A DNA stretch of 21,386 nucleotides from JAYENK01 sp034722035. GTDB lineage: Bacteria > Patescibacteriota > Patescibacteriia > Patescibacteriales > UBA12075. Positions 1 through 7,513 of the stretch are shown here, in pieces (within the stretch, counting starts at the first letter, position 1; each line of letters opens with the position of its first letter). The notes under the pieces are model-generated. The model was not told the origin of the DNA. It did no database searches and saw only the letters and a list, made by a program, of their open reading frames with translations. A program made the position numbers and the translations under genes. The stretch covers positions 1 to 21,386 of the forward strand of contig JAYENK010000013.1 of assembly GCA_034722035.1 (NCBI GenBank), written 5' to 3'.

Positions 1-59
1 TTGAGCGCGTCCAAAGCAATTTGTGCTTTTTCTTGTGGGGTGTAAGTTTTTTGTCTCAT
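1..59 (-). CDS. Transposase OrfA, IS3-like, N-terminal fragment
   Basis: The ATG at 59-57 opens a frame reading MRQKTYTPQEKAQIALDAL before the window ends. The pattern (basic start, YTPQEKAQIALDAL) matches the first helix of the helix-turn-helix domain in IS3-family OrfA proteins, which bind the element's ends before OrfB-type DDE strand transfer. Only 19 full codons are present, so this is a partial gene by position and not a truncation. No Shine-Dalgarno is seen. The identical frame appears in the other IS copy at the right edge. Confidence 0.7.
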   Translation of the reverse strand, partial: MRQKTYTPQEKAQIALDAL

Positions 60-122
60 AGATTCTCATCGCATCAATTGTTTCTCTTTTTTGCAATTCC
101 CGTGTCTTAATTTATGGGACCA
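1..122 (-). mobile_element. IS3-like insertion sequence, 5' end only
   Basis: This is the left terminus of an insertion sequence that continues out of the window. The likely tip is TGGTCCCATAAATTAAGACA, read on the minus strand from 122. It begins with the TG dinucleotide usual in the IS3 family and is followed about 60 bp later by the start of a transposase OrfA. The same stretch occurs inverted at the other window edge, with 126 bp identical by eye, so at least two copies exist. Only one end of each copy is visible, so the inner inverted repeat, OrfB and target duplication cannot be checked. The family is inferred from the OrfA N-terminus and the tip. Confidence 0.8.
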
Positions 123-127
123 TTATA
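2..127. repeat. Window-terminal inverted repeat, left arm
   Basis: Positions 2-127 are the exact reverse complement of 21261-21386. The identity covers the IS end plus five bases outside its likely tip (TTATA here, TATAA on the other side). It breaks exactly at 128 versus 21260. Either the element includes these five bases, or both copies lie next to the same TATAA sequence. The repeat explains why an assembly would stop at both edges. Confidence 0.95.
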
Positions 128-263
128 CATTTAATTCAATCTCCCAGTTTCTGTCATCAGAAAATGGCTTTTGATCTGAAATAATCTTGCCAAAAAAACG
201 GATCAAAATCGCCGCTACTGCTATTAAAATTGCTGGTTGTATTAATTGAGGTAAATATTGCAT
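123..263 (-). CDS. Small single-helix membrane peptide, probably cut short by the IS
   Basis: The ATG at 263-261 opens a 46-residue frame, 9 bp after the metallopeptidase stop. The product begins MQYLPQLIQPAILIAVAAIL and has a hydrophobic stretch at about residues 8-25 that could span the membrane once, followed by a polar tail ending NWEIELNV. The stop codon TAA (125-123) lies in the five bases touching the IS tip, so the present end may be an artefact of insertion and the original protein longer. No family was recognised and there is no clear ribosome-binding site. It may be a real last gene of the defence operon or the 5' remnant of a disrupted one. Confidence 0.4.
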   Translation of the reverse strand: MQYLPQLIQPAILIAVAAILIRFFGKIISDQKPFSDDRNWEIELNV

Positions 264-272
264 ATATCAATT

Positions 273-593
273 TTATTTTACATTAAGCATTTTTGCCCTC
301 TTCTCATGATCAGGCATATGCGCTTCCATCAAGCTCTTCCAAAGCTTGCCATGATTAGGAATGCAGTAATATAACAACTCATGCAAAATAACATATTCAC
401 CCAACGACCGGTCCATACCCAAGAGTTCAAGATTAAAAGTAAAATATCCATTCGTTGAACAGCTTGCCCATTTGCGGGTCATTGGCCGTACAGTAATCCG
501 TTTTACTTTCACATCTATTTTATTGGCATGCAAATACACATCTTCCTTAAACTCCCTTTTTGACTCCCAAGTTTTTATCTTTCGTTTTCTCAT
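273..593 (-). CDS. YgjP-like (DUF45/M48-type) zinc metallopeptidase, active-site His replaced by Tyr
   Basis: A 106-residue protein related to the YgjP/DUF45 metallopeptidase domain that is often coded next to hsdR in type I restriction loci. Family landmarks are the RPMTRKWASCSTNG segment (residues 37-49), a FNLELLGMD strand, then HELLYYCIPNHGKLWKSLM (71-89) and the MPDHEKR tail. The zinc motif should read HExxH with a further His in NHG. Here His71, Glu72 and His81 are kept, but residue 75 is Tyr (codon TAT at 371-369). A single base, G to A at plus-strand 371, would turn CAT into TAT. The protein is probably catalytically inactive unless this is a sequencing error. Its ATG overlaps the hsdR stop (ATGA), indicating translational coupling. 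Its role beside restriction systems is not established. Confidence 0.75.
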   Translation of the reverse strand: MRKRKIKTWESKREFKEDVYLHANKIDVKVKRITVRPMTRKWASCSTNGYFTFNLELLGMDRSLGEYVILHELLYYCIPNHGKLWKSLMEAHMPDHEKRAKMLNVK

Positions 594-2612
594 AAATTCA
601 CTTTAACTAAAATCTCGATTATTTTATCAATAATTTTCTTACTCTCTTCGGTGGAAAGCGATAATGCTTCCAGACGATCATATATACTATTTCTTAAATC
701 TCTGGTTAACTTTTCGCTTTTAGCAAATTCAGGGTACTCGCCGATTATTTCCTCTAAATCCGCGACCATCTTCATGTCTGCAATTTTTTCGCTGGCCAAA
801 ACATCACGAATAAACCAAGCGACACTGGAAATTCCTTCTTTCTCCTGTTCTTTGTTGCGTTTCTTTTCATTGTCATTCAATTCAAGCAACTGTTTTAAAG
901 CTTTCTGGGTGGTGATTTGCCGACCAGAGAACGCGTCCATAATATCTTCAGCCCTTTCTTTAACGGAAATTAACATCGGATCATTGGCGTTTTCTTCGGC
1001 CTTTTTTATAATGCTTTTTATTAAATTAATTACCCATACTTCATCCGGCTGTATTTTATCTTTGATAGTAGAAATGCCTTTTTCATCTATATAATATAAA
1101 TCTTTTCCAATTGTAACCGGAGAACTTTGAATCTGTTCCCGAACCAATTCAGCGGTTTTCCCTAAAAATTCATGATCGATATTTATTTGCTTACTGAAAG
1201 CGTTGCGTACCACCTGGTACATACTGGAAAGAGTGGTGTAATCATTAAGATACGGCCGCAAAAATAAATCAGGGGAAATGACCTCATAAAGCATTTCAAT
1301 TTCATTATATAGTTTAAAGAACGCTTTTCTTTTTTCTTCATCCCGAAAATGTTCAATTAAAAAACCGGCTTGCCGATCATCAAATGCCCCGGTCAATAAA
1401 TCAAAATATTTTTTAGCTTCTTTGGTTAATTTTTTCTCAAATCTCTCTTTCAATAATGACAAATCTTTAACAATCGCATTCACCTCATCTGAATCAAAAG
1501 AAAGCGCCTTTTCCAGTTTATCGAAAATTCCCACAAAATCTAAAATAAAACCGTGCGGTTTGACCATTTTCATCTCTTTATTTTCATAAGGACGGTTTAC
1601 TCTGGCAATTGTTTGAAGTAAGGCGTGATCCCGCATCGGCTTATCAAGATACATACAGTAAAGGATAGGCGCATCATAGCCGGTCAATAATTTTTCTGTA
1701 ACAATCAATATTTTTGGATTAGTTCCAAATTTGGCAAAATCTCTCCTAATCTCCTTTTCTTTTTGCGCGTCTGGTGTAAAATCTTTCAAAAGTTTCGGGT
1801 CGCTATTATTACCAGTATATACAACCTCGCTCCATTCGCTTGGCAGATGTTTGTCTAACTCTTTTTTATATAAGGCGCAGGCCTCACGATCTACTGCCAC
1901 TACAAACGCCTTATAATTCATCGACTCAATATGAGCCTTGAAGTGATCGGCGATGAACTTGCCAACTTTTTCAACCCGCCCCTGTCCTTTTATAAAATTT
2001 CTGGTATTAATTGCTCTTTCCAAAATTTTATTAAGCTCTTCAATATCGGTAATACCATGTTCATCTGCCAAATTTAAAAATTCTCGCTCAAGCGTTTCTT
2101 TAGGCACCAGCATCTCGTTCGGGGCTAAAGAATAATACAATGGCAAAGTCGTACCGTCTTCAATGCTTTCACTAATACTATATTTATGAAGATAACCTTT
2201 TGCGTCATCCACGCCGAATGTCTTGAATGTCCCCTTGCCGTATTGGGCTTTATCAATGGGTGTGCCGGTATAACCGATAAATGTGGCATTTGGCATTGCG
2301 GACAGCATGAATGTGCCGAGATCTCCCCCTGTCGTACGATGGGCTTCATCAATTAATACATAAATATTTTTGCGATTATTTAAATCTGCCGGCAATCCTC
2401 TAAATTTATGGATCATAGTAACAACAATACCCCGATAATCGGATTTTAAAATTTTGACTAAATCACTGATGGTGACCGCTCGGCGAACATTCTGCAAACC
2501 GGCCGCTTGCAAGTTTTTCTCCATTTGATCTTCCAATGATATATTTCCAGCCAATTTCCGTAGCATATTTTATTATCCATTCTTGGACTGATTTTTGTTC
2601 TGTTGGTTTCAT
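590..2612 (-). pseudogene. hsdR: Type I restriction endonuclease subunit R, internally deleted and frameshifted
   Basis: HsdR is the ATP-dependent translocase and nuclease of type I restriction. The true start is ATG 2612-2610, preceded by AGAAGAG, and gives the typical HsdR beginning MKPTEQKSVQEWIIKYATEI. Around 2540 the sequence jumps to the segment normally found well inside the protein (LEDQMEKNLQAAGLQ). This lies in another frame, so the first frame ends at about 2467 while the second stays open to 590. An ATG at 2566 opens this second frame (658 residues). It holds helicase motif II (DEAH, residues 73-76), TGTP (100-103), the VTEKLLTGYDAP region and QTIARVNRP (motif VI), plus the C-terminal helical domain. 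Missing are the PD-(D/E)xK nuclease domain and the Walker A motif, roughly 300-350 codons by comparison with the family's usual length of about 1,000. Restriction activity is not expected. Confidence 0.88.
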
Positions 2613-2622
2613 AATTACTCTT

Positions 2623-3252
2623 CTAATATTTTTTTATTTCCTTAATCAAAAAATGAATACTGGTGCCGGGATTTCCTTTTTTACTTACAGCATTTTTCCA
2701 GTTTATTTTATTATATTCTACAGGCATTAATTTGCTGGCATTTTTTAATGCTTGTTCTTGAAAAACAAGCAAATCATTAAAAACTTTTTGATTTTTCTCA
2801 AAATTTCTCAAATTATTTTTCTTATAATGTTTTATAATCCTGGACTCAATGTTTTCCCCTCTTTCTACGGGTGTTGTCGGCTTCTCAAAATGTAAAAGCA
2901 CCCAGAGCTCAAAACATTCATTCGCGTACGCAATTTTTATGTTATTCTCATGGGCGCTTTTTACGGCTTCCAAAAATCCCTGTTTATCATTTTTGTAAAA
3001 ATCATCAACATCAAATATACACCAAACCTGATCGTCATCCTCATCACAAACATTTTTATTCTTCCATTCAATAACTTTTTCAATCAACTCTTGCGGAGTC
3101 CAGCACAACACTTTTTTTGGCATTAACAAAGGAGTCCTGAGGTAATTTTTGTATTCCTGAAAATATTCAATTTCCGCCTTTTCTGTATGCGACCAAATAA
3201 AAATCTTCGGATGTACGGGTCTATGCTGTTTTTTGCCTCTATACTTTGCCAT
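2623..3252 (-). CDS. rloB: RloB-like Toprim-fold protein
   Basis: A 209-residue RloB-family protein. Starting at ATG 3252-3250 (MAKYRGKKQHRP) fits the family and places the start one base after the upstream ATPase stop; a longer frame extending upstream would overlap the ATPase gene and carries a non-homologous leader. Visible landmarks are a Toprim-like glutamate (Glu24 in SHTEKAEIEYF, where relatives read EGEKTE..YF), an acidic strand CIFDVDDF (Asp81, Asp83, Asp84) and the diagnostic NECFELWVLLHF (111-122). RloB genes were named as R-linked ORFs in Campylobacter type I loci. An AAA ATPase plus RloB also forms the lactococcal AbiL phage-exclusion pair. A nuclease effector role is inferred, not shown. 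The stop lies 10 bp before the hsdR ATG. Confidence 0.8.
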   Translation of the reverse strand: MAKYRGKKQHRPVHPKIFIWSHTEKAEIEYFQEYKNYLRTPLLMPKKVLCWTPQELIEKVIEWKNKNVCDEDDDQVWCIFDVDDFYKNDKQGFLEAVKSAHENNIKIAYANECFELWVLLHFEKPTTPVERGENIESRIIKHYKKNNLRNFEKNQKVFNDLLVFQEQALKNASKLMPVEYNKINWKNAVSKKGNPGTSIHFLIKEIKKY

Positions 3253-3253
3253 A

Positions 3254-4525
3254 CTATTTTGAAAATTTAATATCTTCAAAATCTGATATGTATGGCAAGG
3301 CATTATACCTTCCTTCCAAATAACGCTTGGCATAATCAACGCCTTTTCTTTCGGATATATCTGATAAAGAAAATAGTTCCGTAGAATTATTTTTATTTTT
3401 ATCTGTAAAATAAATTTGATCTCTTCGCAAAAACTCTTCACTCAAAAGTGAAATATCATGAGTTGTAAATATCAACTGGGCGTTATTAGGATTTTTTTCT
3501 TTGGAACTAAATATTGACACGATATAGCGGCACAAGTATGGATGCAGACTGGCATCTATTTCATCAATAAATAAAACTTTTCCCTCTTCAAGGGTATCAA
3601 TAAAAGGAGCTGACAAAGCAAAAAATGTTTGAGTTCCTTCTGATTCTTCTTGGAAAAAATCAAGTGGTTCGGCCTCCGCTTCCTTTCCGTCTTTATCGAA
3701 TTTTTTATGATAAAATTTCAAGCTTCTTTCCGCCACTTTTGAATCTTCCTTAAACAATAGTTCTTTGAATTTATCAGGGATGTTTTGCGCCTCTTTGGCC
3801 AGTATCATTTTTTCGCTTGCCTTAATATCCACCACCCCAAAATCGGCCTTTACAGTAAAGTCTTTCATTTTCTCAGCCATTTTAGAATTTTTCAAAAATT
3901 GTCCGAATGAATAATTTAATGTGTTGCCCCTGTTAGTGCCTGAAATATAATTGGTATTTTTTACTAAATCAACTATTTTTTTTGAAAATGGCGCATTATT
4001 GCTGGCCAACAAAGTTAAAAACAAAGTCCTTTCCGAGGTTTGTTTTTTTAAAACTGCTGATGCTTCTTGAAAATAATTTTTATTGCTTTCTATTTCCTGA
4101 TTTTCCCTGGAAAATAAAATCTTCTTTCCTTTCTCTTGTTTTAACCATTCTTTGAAAATTTTCTCCTTGCTGATTTCAAAACCGTAAACATAAGCATCCT
4201 CCCCAAGCAAAAAAGTCATCTCAAAAAAAGATGCTTTGTTTTCTGTTTTTGAACTTAACTTGAAAAATTCGTTTGGCAGTTCTGCCGGCGCATTTGCCCG
4301 CATTAATGATTCTAAAATCATCATACGGAAAACAAAATATGCCTTTAGGATATTGCTTTTCCCTGATGCGTTGGGCCCATAAATTGCCGCTGATTTTAAC
4401 AGGGAGACATTACCCACGGTAAAAGTCGCATCTTCTTTCATGGTTTTGTCACTGGTTGCCTGCAAATCAAGACTAATTTTATCCTTAATAGAACGATAAT
4501 TTTTTACTTTGAAATTTAATATCAT
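3254..4525 (-). CDS. rloA: RloA-type AAA ATPase (OLD/AAA_15 family), partner of RloB
   Basis: A 423-residue SMC/ABC-like ATPase. The N-terminus MILNFKVKNYRSIKD is the standard opening of AAA_15 defence ATPases. Walker A is GPNASGKS (50-57), a signature-like segment ESEGTQ follows near residue 290, Walker B is VLFIDEIDASLHP (317-329), and TTHD (354-357) supplies the switch histidine. No Toprim domain is fused; that role would fall to the adjacent RloB. In related defence pairs (AbiL, PARIS) such an ATPase senses infection and controls a Toprim-type partner. That mechanism is extrapolated here. All motifs are intact, and the gene has its own promoter at 4563-4591, so the pair can be expressed independently of hsdMS. 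Confidence 0.82.
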   Translation of the reverse strand: MILNFKVKNYRSIKDKISLDLQATSDKTMKEDATFTVGNVSLLKSAAIYGPNASGKSNILKAYFVFRMMILESLMRANAPAELPNEFFKLSSKTENKASFFEMTFLLGEDAYVYGFEISKEKIFKEWLKQEKGKKILFSRENQEIESNKNYFQEASAVLKKQTSERTLFLTLLASNNAPFSKKIVDLVKNTNYISGTNRGNTLNYSFGQFLKNSKMAEKMKDFTVKADFGVVDIKASEKMILAKEAQNIPDKFKELLFKEDSKVAERSLKFYHKKFDKDGKEAEAEPLDFFQEESEGTQTFFALSAPFIDTLEEGKVLFIDEIDASLHPYLCRYIVSIFSSKEKNPNNAQLIFTTHDISLLSEEFLRRDQIYFTDKNKNNSTELFSLSDISERKGVDYAKRYLEGRYNALPYISDFEDIKFSK

Positions 4526-4562
4526 ATATTTTTAATCATGCACATAAATATATTATATTCCG

Positions 4563-4591
4563 ATTTTAGCAAACATTTTTCCAAAAGTCAA
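4563..4591 (-). promoter_or_regulatory. Sigma-70-type promoter for rloA-rloB-hsdR
   Basis: Reading the minus strand, TTGACT (4591-4586) is followed after exactly 17 bases by TAAAAT (4568-4563), five of six matches in each box. It sits in the 123-bp gap between hsdMS and rloA and would give a leader of about 30 nt. It makes the RloAB-hsdR module a separate transcription unit. Confidence 0.65.
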
Positions 4592-4648
4592 GTATTTTTA
4601 CAATAAATTGTCAAATTATGCTATTTTTTAGCAATTTCATCCTAAAAA

Positions 4649-6811
4649 TTAATATTTCACTCTCCTCTCCCCACTCATTAATTCATGTAGAAGAGTTTTA
4701 AAAAGATTACAATAAAGTGATGATTCGTATTTGCTAAATTCTATTGTATCATTTAACAAATTTAAAATTTTTGAAATTTTTCTTTGTAATACAATATCAG
4801 GTACTTGTATTTCAATATTTTCAAAATTATTCTTATTTAAAATTGGCACAGTTACTTTTGCGGCCATACTCTCCAATAAAGGTTTTTGATATTTAATCAA
4901 ATAAAATACAAAATCTGAATCAAAATTTTCATTACACACAATCGCATTAATTTGCTGGTTAAAGGCTGAAATTTCGTCATTAGTCATGCCAATTTTACCA
5001 ATATTACCAATGCAACCGACTAAAATAGAATTTTTTGGTACAGTTCTAGAAACATTTAAGCCTTCTTTTGAAACAAGTTTATGCGCAGTTTTAATATATT
5101 TAGAATCAGTTAAATCAGCTGGAGATATTAGCTTAAATTCACCTCCATAATATTTTTTATTCTTTGTACTCGGAGTAGTTCCAGTTAATACTTTACCTAA
5201 ATCTTTTATTTTTATAGTTTTCCATTGTTTAAAATCTGCGACATTATCTTTGTGATTACTCAACACTTTTGCGACTTTATTTTTTGTTTTTTCAATGTCG
5301 CTTTGGATAACTTCTATGCTCTTAAAAATCTCTTCTATTAATTCATATTCTTCTACGTTTCCATTATGGATATAACGAGTCGGTAAAATATTATAATCAT
5401 TTTTTACAAATTTATCTTTGCCAACAAACATACTAAAATCGTCTACTTCCTTTTTCGTATTATAAATATCAGCAATCTTTTTAATCTGCTCGTCATTGAT
5501 ATAATTTTTGGGATCACCTTTAATAAACTCCTTGCTGGCATTAATTAAAAATATTTTATCTTTTAGTTTTGCTGGCTTTTTCTTATTCAAAAATATAATA
5601 ATTCCCGGCGCTGTTGTGTTATAAAATAAGTTTTCGGAAAGATATAAAACTCCCTCAATAATGTCATTTTCCACAAACCATTTGCGTGTTTCTTTCTCTT
5701 TATTGGTGTTAGCATTACCACTTCCGCGTGAAGCCGCCCCGGTGTCCAGAACCACCGCGGCCCGGCCATCATCTTTCAAACTTGAATAAATATGCTGAAG
5801 CCAGCCCCAATCAGCTTTTCCTCCGGGATTTCCGGCCGGAAAGCGATTGAATACGTCATTAGTATAAATTTCTTCTTTAAATCCCGGCTGATTCCACATT
5901 GGATTAGCCACAGATCGGTCAAATTTTTTAATTCCCTGTCCTTTACTATCCTTAAACCTCGGATTATTAAAAGTATCACCCAGCTCAATATCACCTTCCA
6001 TATCATGAATGATCATATTCATCTTAGCCATTGCCCAGCTGGTCGTAGTGTATTCCTGACCGTAAAGCCCTAAAGGCGCGAATGTCTTCTTACCAAGCCT
6101 TTCTTGCTTTTCTTTTAGGGCAAGCTCGCATTTAATGAGTAGTCCGGCACTACCGCAAGCCGGATCATATACTTCCATACCCGGGACAGGATCCATAATA
6201 TAGGCCATAATTAACCCCACTTCACGCGGCGTGTAGAATTCACCTGCAGTTTGACCTGATCCCTCGGCAAACTTACGGATAAGATATTCGTAACTTCGAC
6301 CGATAATATCAGGCTCAACATCTTTTAATCCTAAACGCTTTTGACTGATTGCCTCGATTAAATTTGATAATCGATCATCGTCAATCTCTCGCTGACCTCT
6401 GGTTGTGGCATTATAATCAACCGTATCTATAACACCGTCAAGAATTGAATTATTAGCTGCTATTTCACGGATAATCCGAGTTAACTCTTCACCGATATTA
6501 TTTGATAATGAACGAATAACGCTCCATGTGTCTTTATTTTCCATGTCTTTAGCTCGAATAGAAAGATAAAAACGCACCCGGGAATGATCAGCATCAATCC
6601 GCCTTAGAGCTTCTGTTCGAGAACCGACATTTTTGGCGATTTTATTCACTTCATCATCAAAAACATCACAAAGCCGCTTAACAAAAATAAGCGGTAAAAT
6701 AAAATCCTTAAATTTACCAGCATCCTTAGCTCCCCGTATAGCGCAAGCGGCGTCCCAAATCCAAGATTCTAGTGATTTATTGTTTTGATCTTTCTTTTTA
6801 TTATTAGACAT
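4649..6811 (-). CDS. hsdM: Type I DNA methyltransferase: HsdM fused to a single-TRD HsdS half-subunit
   Basis: A 720-residue fusion that would both choose the target and methylate adenine N6. Residues 1-480 are HsdM: the N-terminal helical domain (LESWIWDAACAIRGA, LPLIFVKRLCDVF), the GEFYTPREV segment, the SAM-binding motif DPACGSAG (216-223) and motif IV as ANPMWNQ (302-308), where most relatives have NPPF/Y. Residues from about 527 (FKQWKTIKIKDLGKVLTG) form one HsdS target-recognition domain, ending in a helical conserved region (LQRKISKILNLLNDTIE). There is no second TRD and no separate hsdS nearby. Two fusion proteins could pair to make a symmetric bipartite target, which is inference. 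The ATG at 6811 (MSNNKKKDQ) is preferred over a TTG 21 bp upstream because HsdM homology starts there. Confidence 0.87.
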   Translation of the reverse strand: MSNNKKKDQNNKSLESWIWDAACAIRGAKDAGKFKDFILPLIFVKRLCDVFDDEVNKIAKNVGSRTEALRRIDADHSRVRFYLSIRAKDMENKDTWSVIRSLSNNIGEELTRIIREIAANNSILDGVIDTVDYNATTRGQREIDDDRLSNLIEAISQKRLGLKDVEPDIIGRSYEYLIRKFAEGSGQTAGEFYTPREVGLIMAYIMDPVPGMEVYDPACGSAGLLIKCELALKEKQERLGKKTFAPLGLYGQEYTTTSWAMAKMNMIIHDMEGDIELGDTFNNPRFKDSKGQGIKKFDRSVANPMWNQPGFKEEIYTNDVFNRFPAGNPGGKADWGWLQHIYSSLKDDGRAAVVLDTGAASRGSGNANTNKEKETRKWFVENDIIEGVLYLSENLFYNTTAPGIIIFLNKKKPAKLKDKIFLINASKEFIKGDPKNYINDEQIKKIADIYNTKKEVDDFSMFVGKDKFVKNDYNILPTRYIHNGNVEEYELIEEIFKSIEVIQSDIEKTKNKVAKVLSNHKDNVADFKQWKTIKIKDLGKVLTGTTPSTKNKKYYGGEFKLISPADLTDSKYIKTAHKLVSKEGLNVSRTVPKNSILVGCIGNIGKIGMTNDEISAFNQQINAIVCNENFDSDFVFYLIKYQKPLLESMAAKVTVPILNKNNFENIEIQVPDIVLQRKISKILNLLNDTIEFSKYESSLYCNLFKTLLHELMSGERRVKY

Positions 6812-6868
6812 AAATATACTTGCTTTAGACAAAAATAAAAAATAGGTTTTAGAGTTTAACCTGTTATT

Positions 6869-6897
6869 AATTTACCAGCCTTAGCACATAAAGTCAA
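6869..6897 (-). promoter_or_regulatory. Sigma-70-type promoter for hsdMS
   Basis: On the minus strand TTGACT (6897-6892), a 17-base spacer and TAAATT (6874-6869) lie 58 bp upstream of the hsdMS ATG. The same boxes and spacing occur before mreB. The -35 is strong and the -10 matches 4 of 6. Confidence 0.55.
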
Positions 6898-6958
6898 CGA
6901 CAAAAAATCAAGAAACTAGCTTAAATACACAATTTTTGGACATATTTTGTCAAATACG

Positions 6959-6984
6959 ATATCAACTATATCAAATTATATCAA
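6959..6984 (-). repeat. Three direct TTGATAT repeats upstream of hsdMS, possible operator
   Basis: ATATCAA occurs at 6959-6965, 6968-6974 and 6978-6984 (TTGATAT on the transcribed strand), spaced 9 and 10 bp, about one helical turn. The cluster lies between the rpsI terminator and the hsdMS promoter, about 60 bp upstream of the -35. The spacing suits co-operative protein binding, but no regulator gene is in view and the region is AT-rich. Confidence 0.35.
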
Positions 6985-6990
6985 AAATCA

Positions 6991-7020
6991 AAAAAACTCC
7001 CTAAAATTAGAGAGTTTTTT
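6991..7020 (-). terminator. Intrinsic terminator ending the ribosomal operon
   Basis: About 27 bp past the rpsI stop the minus strand reads AAAAAACTCTCT, then a short loop, then AGGGAGTTTTTT. This forms an A-rich/CTC stem with one mismatch, followed by a T-rich tract. Position and T-run fit a rho-independent terminator. The symmetric A/T arms could let it work in both directions. Confidence 0.7.
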
Positions 7021-7047
7021 GTATATAATCTATAGAGATATCTATTC

Positions 7048-7494
7048 TTATCTCTTTGACCACTGCGGTGCTCGTCTGGCTTTTTTGAGACCCGGTTTCT
7101 TTCTTTCTTTTTTACGTGAATCACGTGTAAGCCAACCCTTGGCTTTAAGCGCGTCTTTTGTATCTTTGTCAATTTTGATAAGCGCTTTGACAATACTGTG
7201 GCGAACAGCTTCTGTTTGTCCTTTTTTACCACCACCGGTAACGCGGATAGACAGATCGTAATCTTTCAAGTGTCCGGTTAATTTTAAAGGTTGGCGTAAT
7301 ATAATTTGTAATTGAGCTGGAAAATAATCACTAAGCTTAACATCATTTATAACTATAATTCCTTTTCCGTTTTTATATATTCGAATGCGAGCTACCGCCG
7401 TTTTTCTGTGACCGGTTACGCTAACATATTTACCTTTAAACTTTGGTATTTTGTCTTCGCTCTTTTGCTCTTTTGTTGTTTGTTCTTTTGTCAT
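7048..7494 (-). CDS. rpsI: Ribosomal protein uS9
   Basis: A 148-residue small-subunit protein. The core begins at VSVTGHRKTAVARIRI (about 24-39) and continues through LRQPLKLTGHLKDYDLSIRVTGGGKKGQTEAVRHSIVKAL. It ends in the basic tail KKARRAPQWSKR, whose final Ser-Lys-Arg reaches P-site tRNA in the ribosome. An N-terminal leader of about 20 lysine/glutamate-rich residues (MTKEQTTKEQKSEDK) precedes the core. This is the last gene of the operon, 19 bp after rplM, keeping the usual L13-S9 pairing. The Phe of the usual APQFSKR ending is Trp here. Confidence 0.97.
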   Translation of the reverse strand: MTKEQTTKEQKSEDKIPKFKGKYVSVTGHRKTAVARIRIYKNGKGIIVINDVKLSDYFPAQLQIILRQPLKLTGHLKDYDLSIRVTGGGKKGQTEAVRHSIVKALIKIDKDTKDALKAKGWLTRDSRKKERKKPGLKKARRAPQWSKR

Positions 7495-7513
7495 CTATAT
7501 AAAATAAAAATTT

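Noticed and set aside
590..592. UGA recoded to glycine as in Absconditabacteria/Gracilibacteria
   Set aside because: TGA ends hsdR and the glycosyltransferase gene at family-appropriate points, so it acts as a stop.
651..1094. 147-residue plus-strand frame opposite hsdR
   Set aside because: Serine-rich shadow of the hsdR C-terminal coding region, with no domain.
3253..3441. Upstream extension of RloB (63 residues)
   Set aside because: It overlaps the ATPase gene in another frame; RloB homology starts at ATG 3252.
6812..6832. TTG start adding seven residues to HsdM
   Set aside because: The family N-terminus matches ATG 6811, and no ribosome-binding site supports the TTG.
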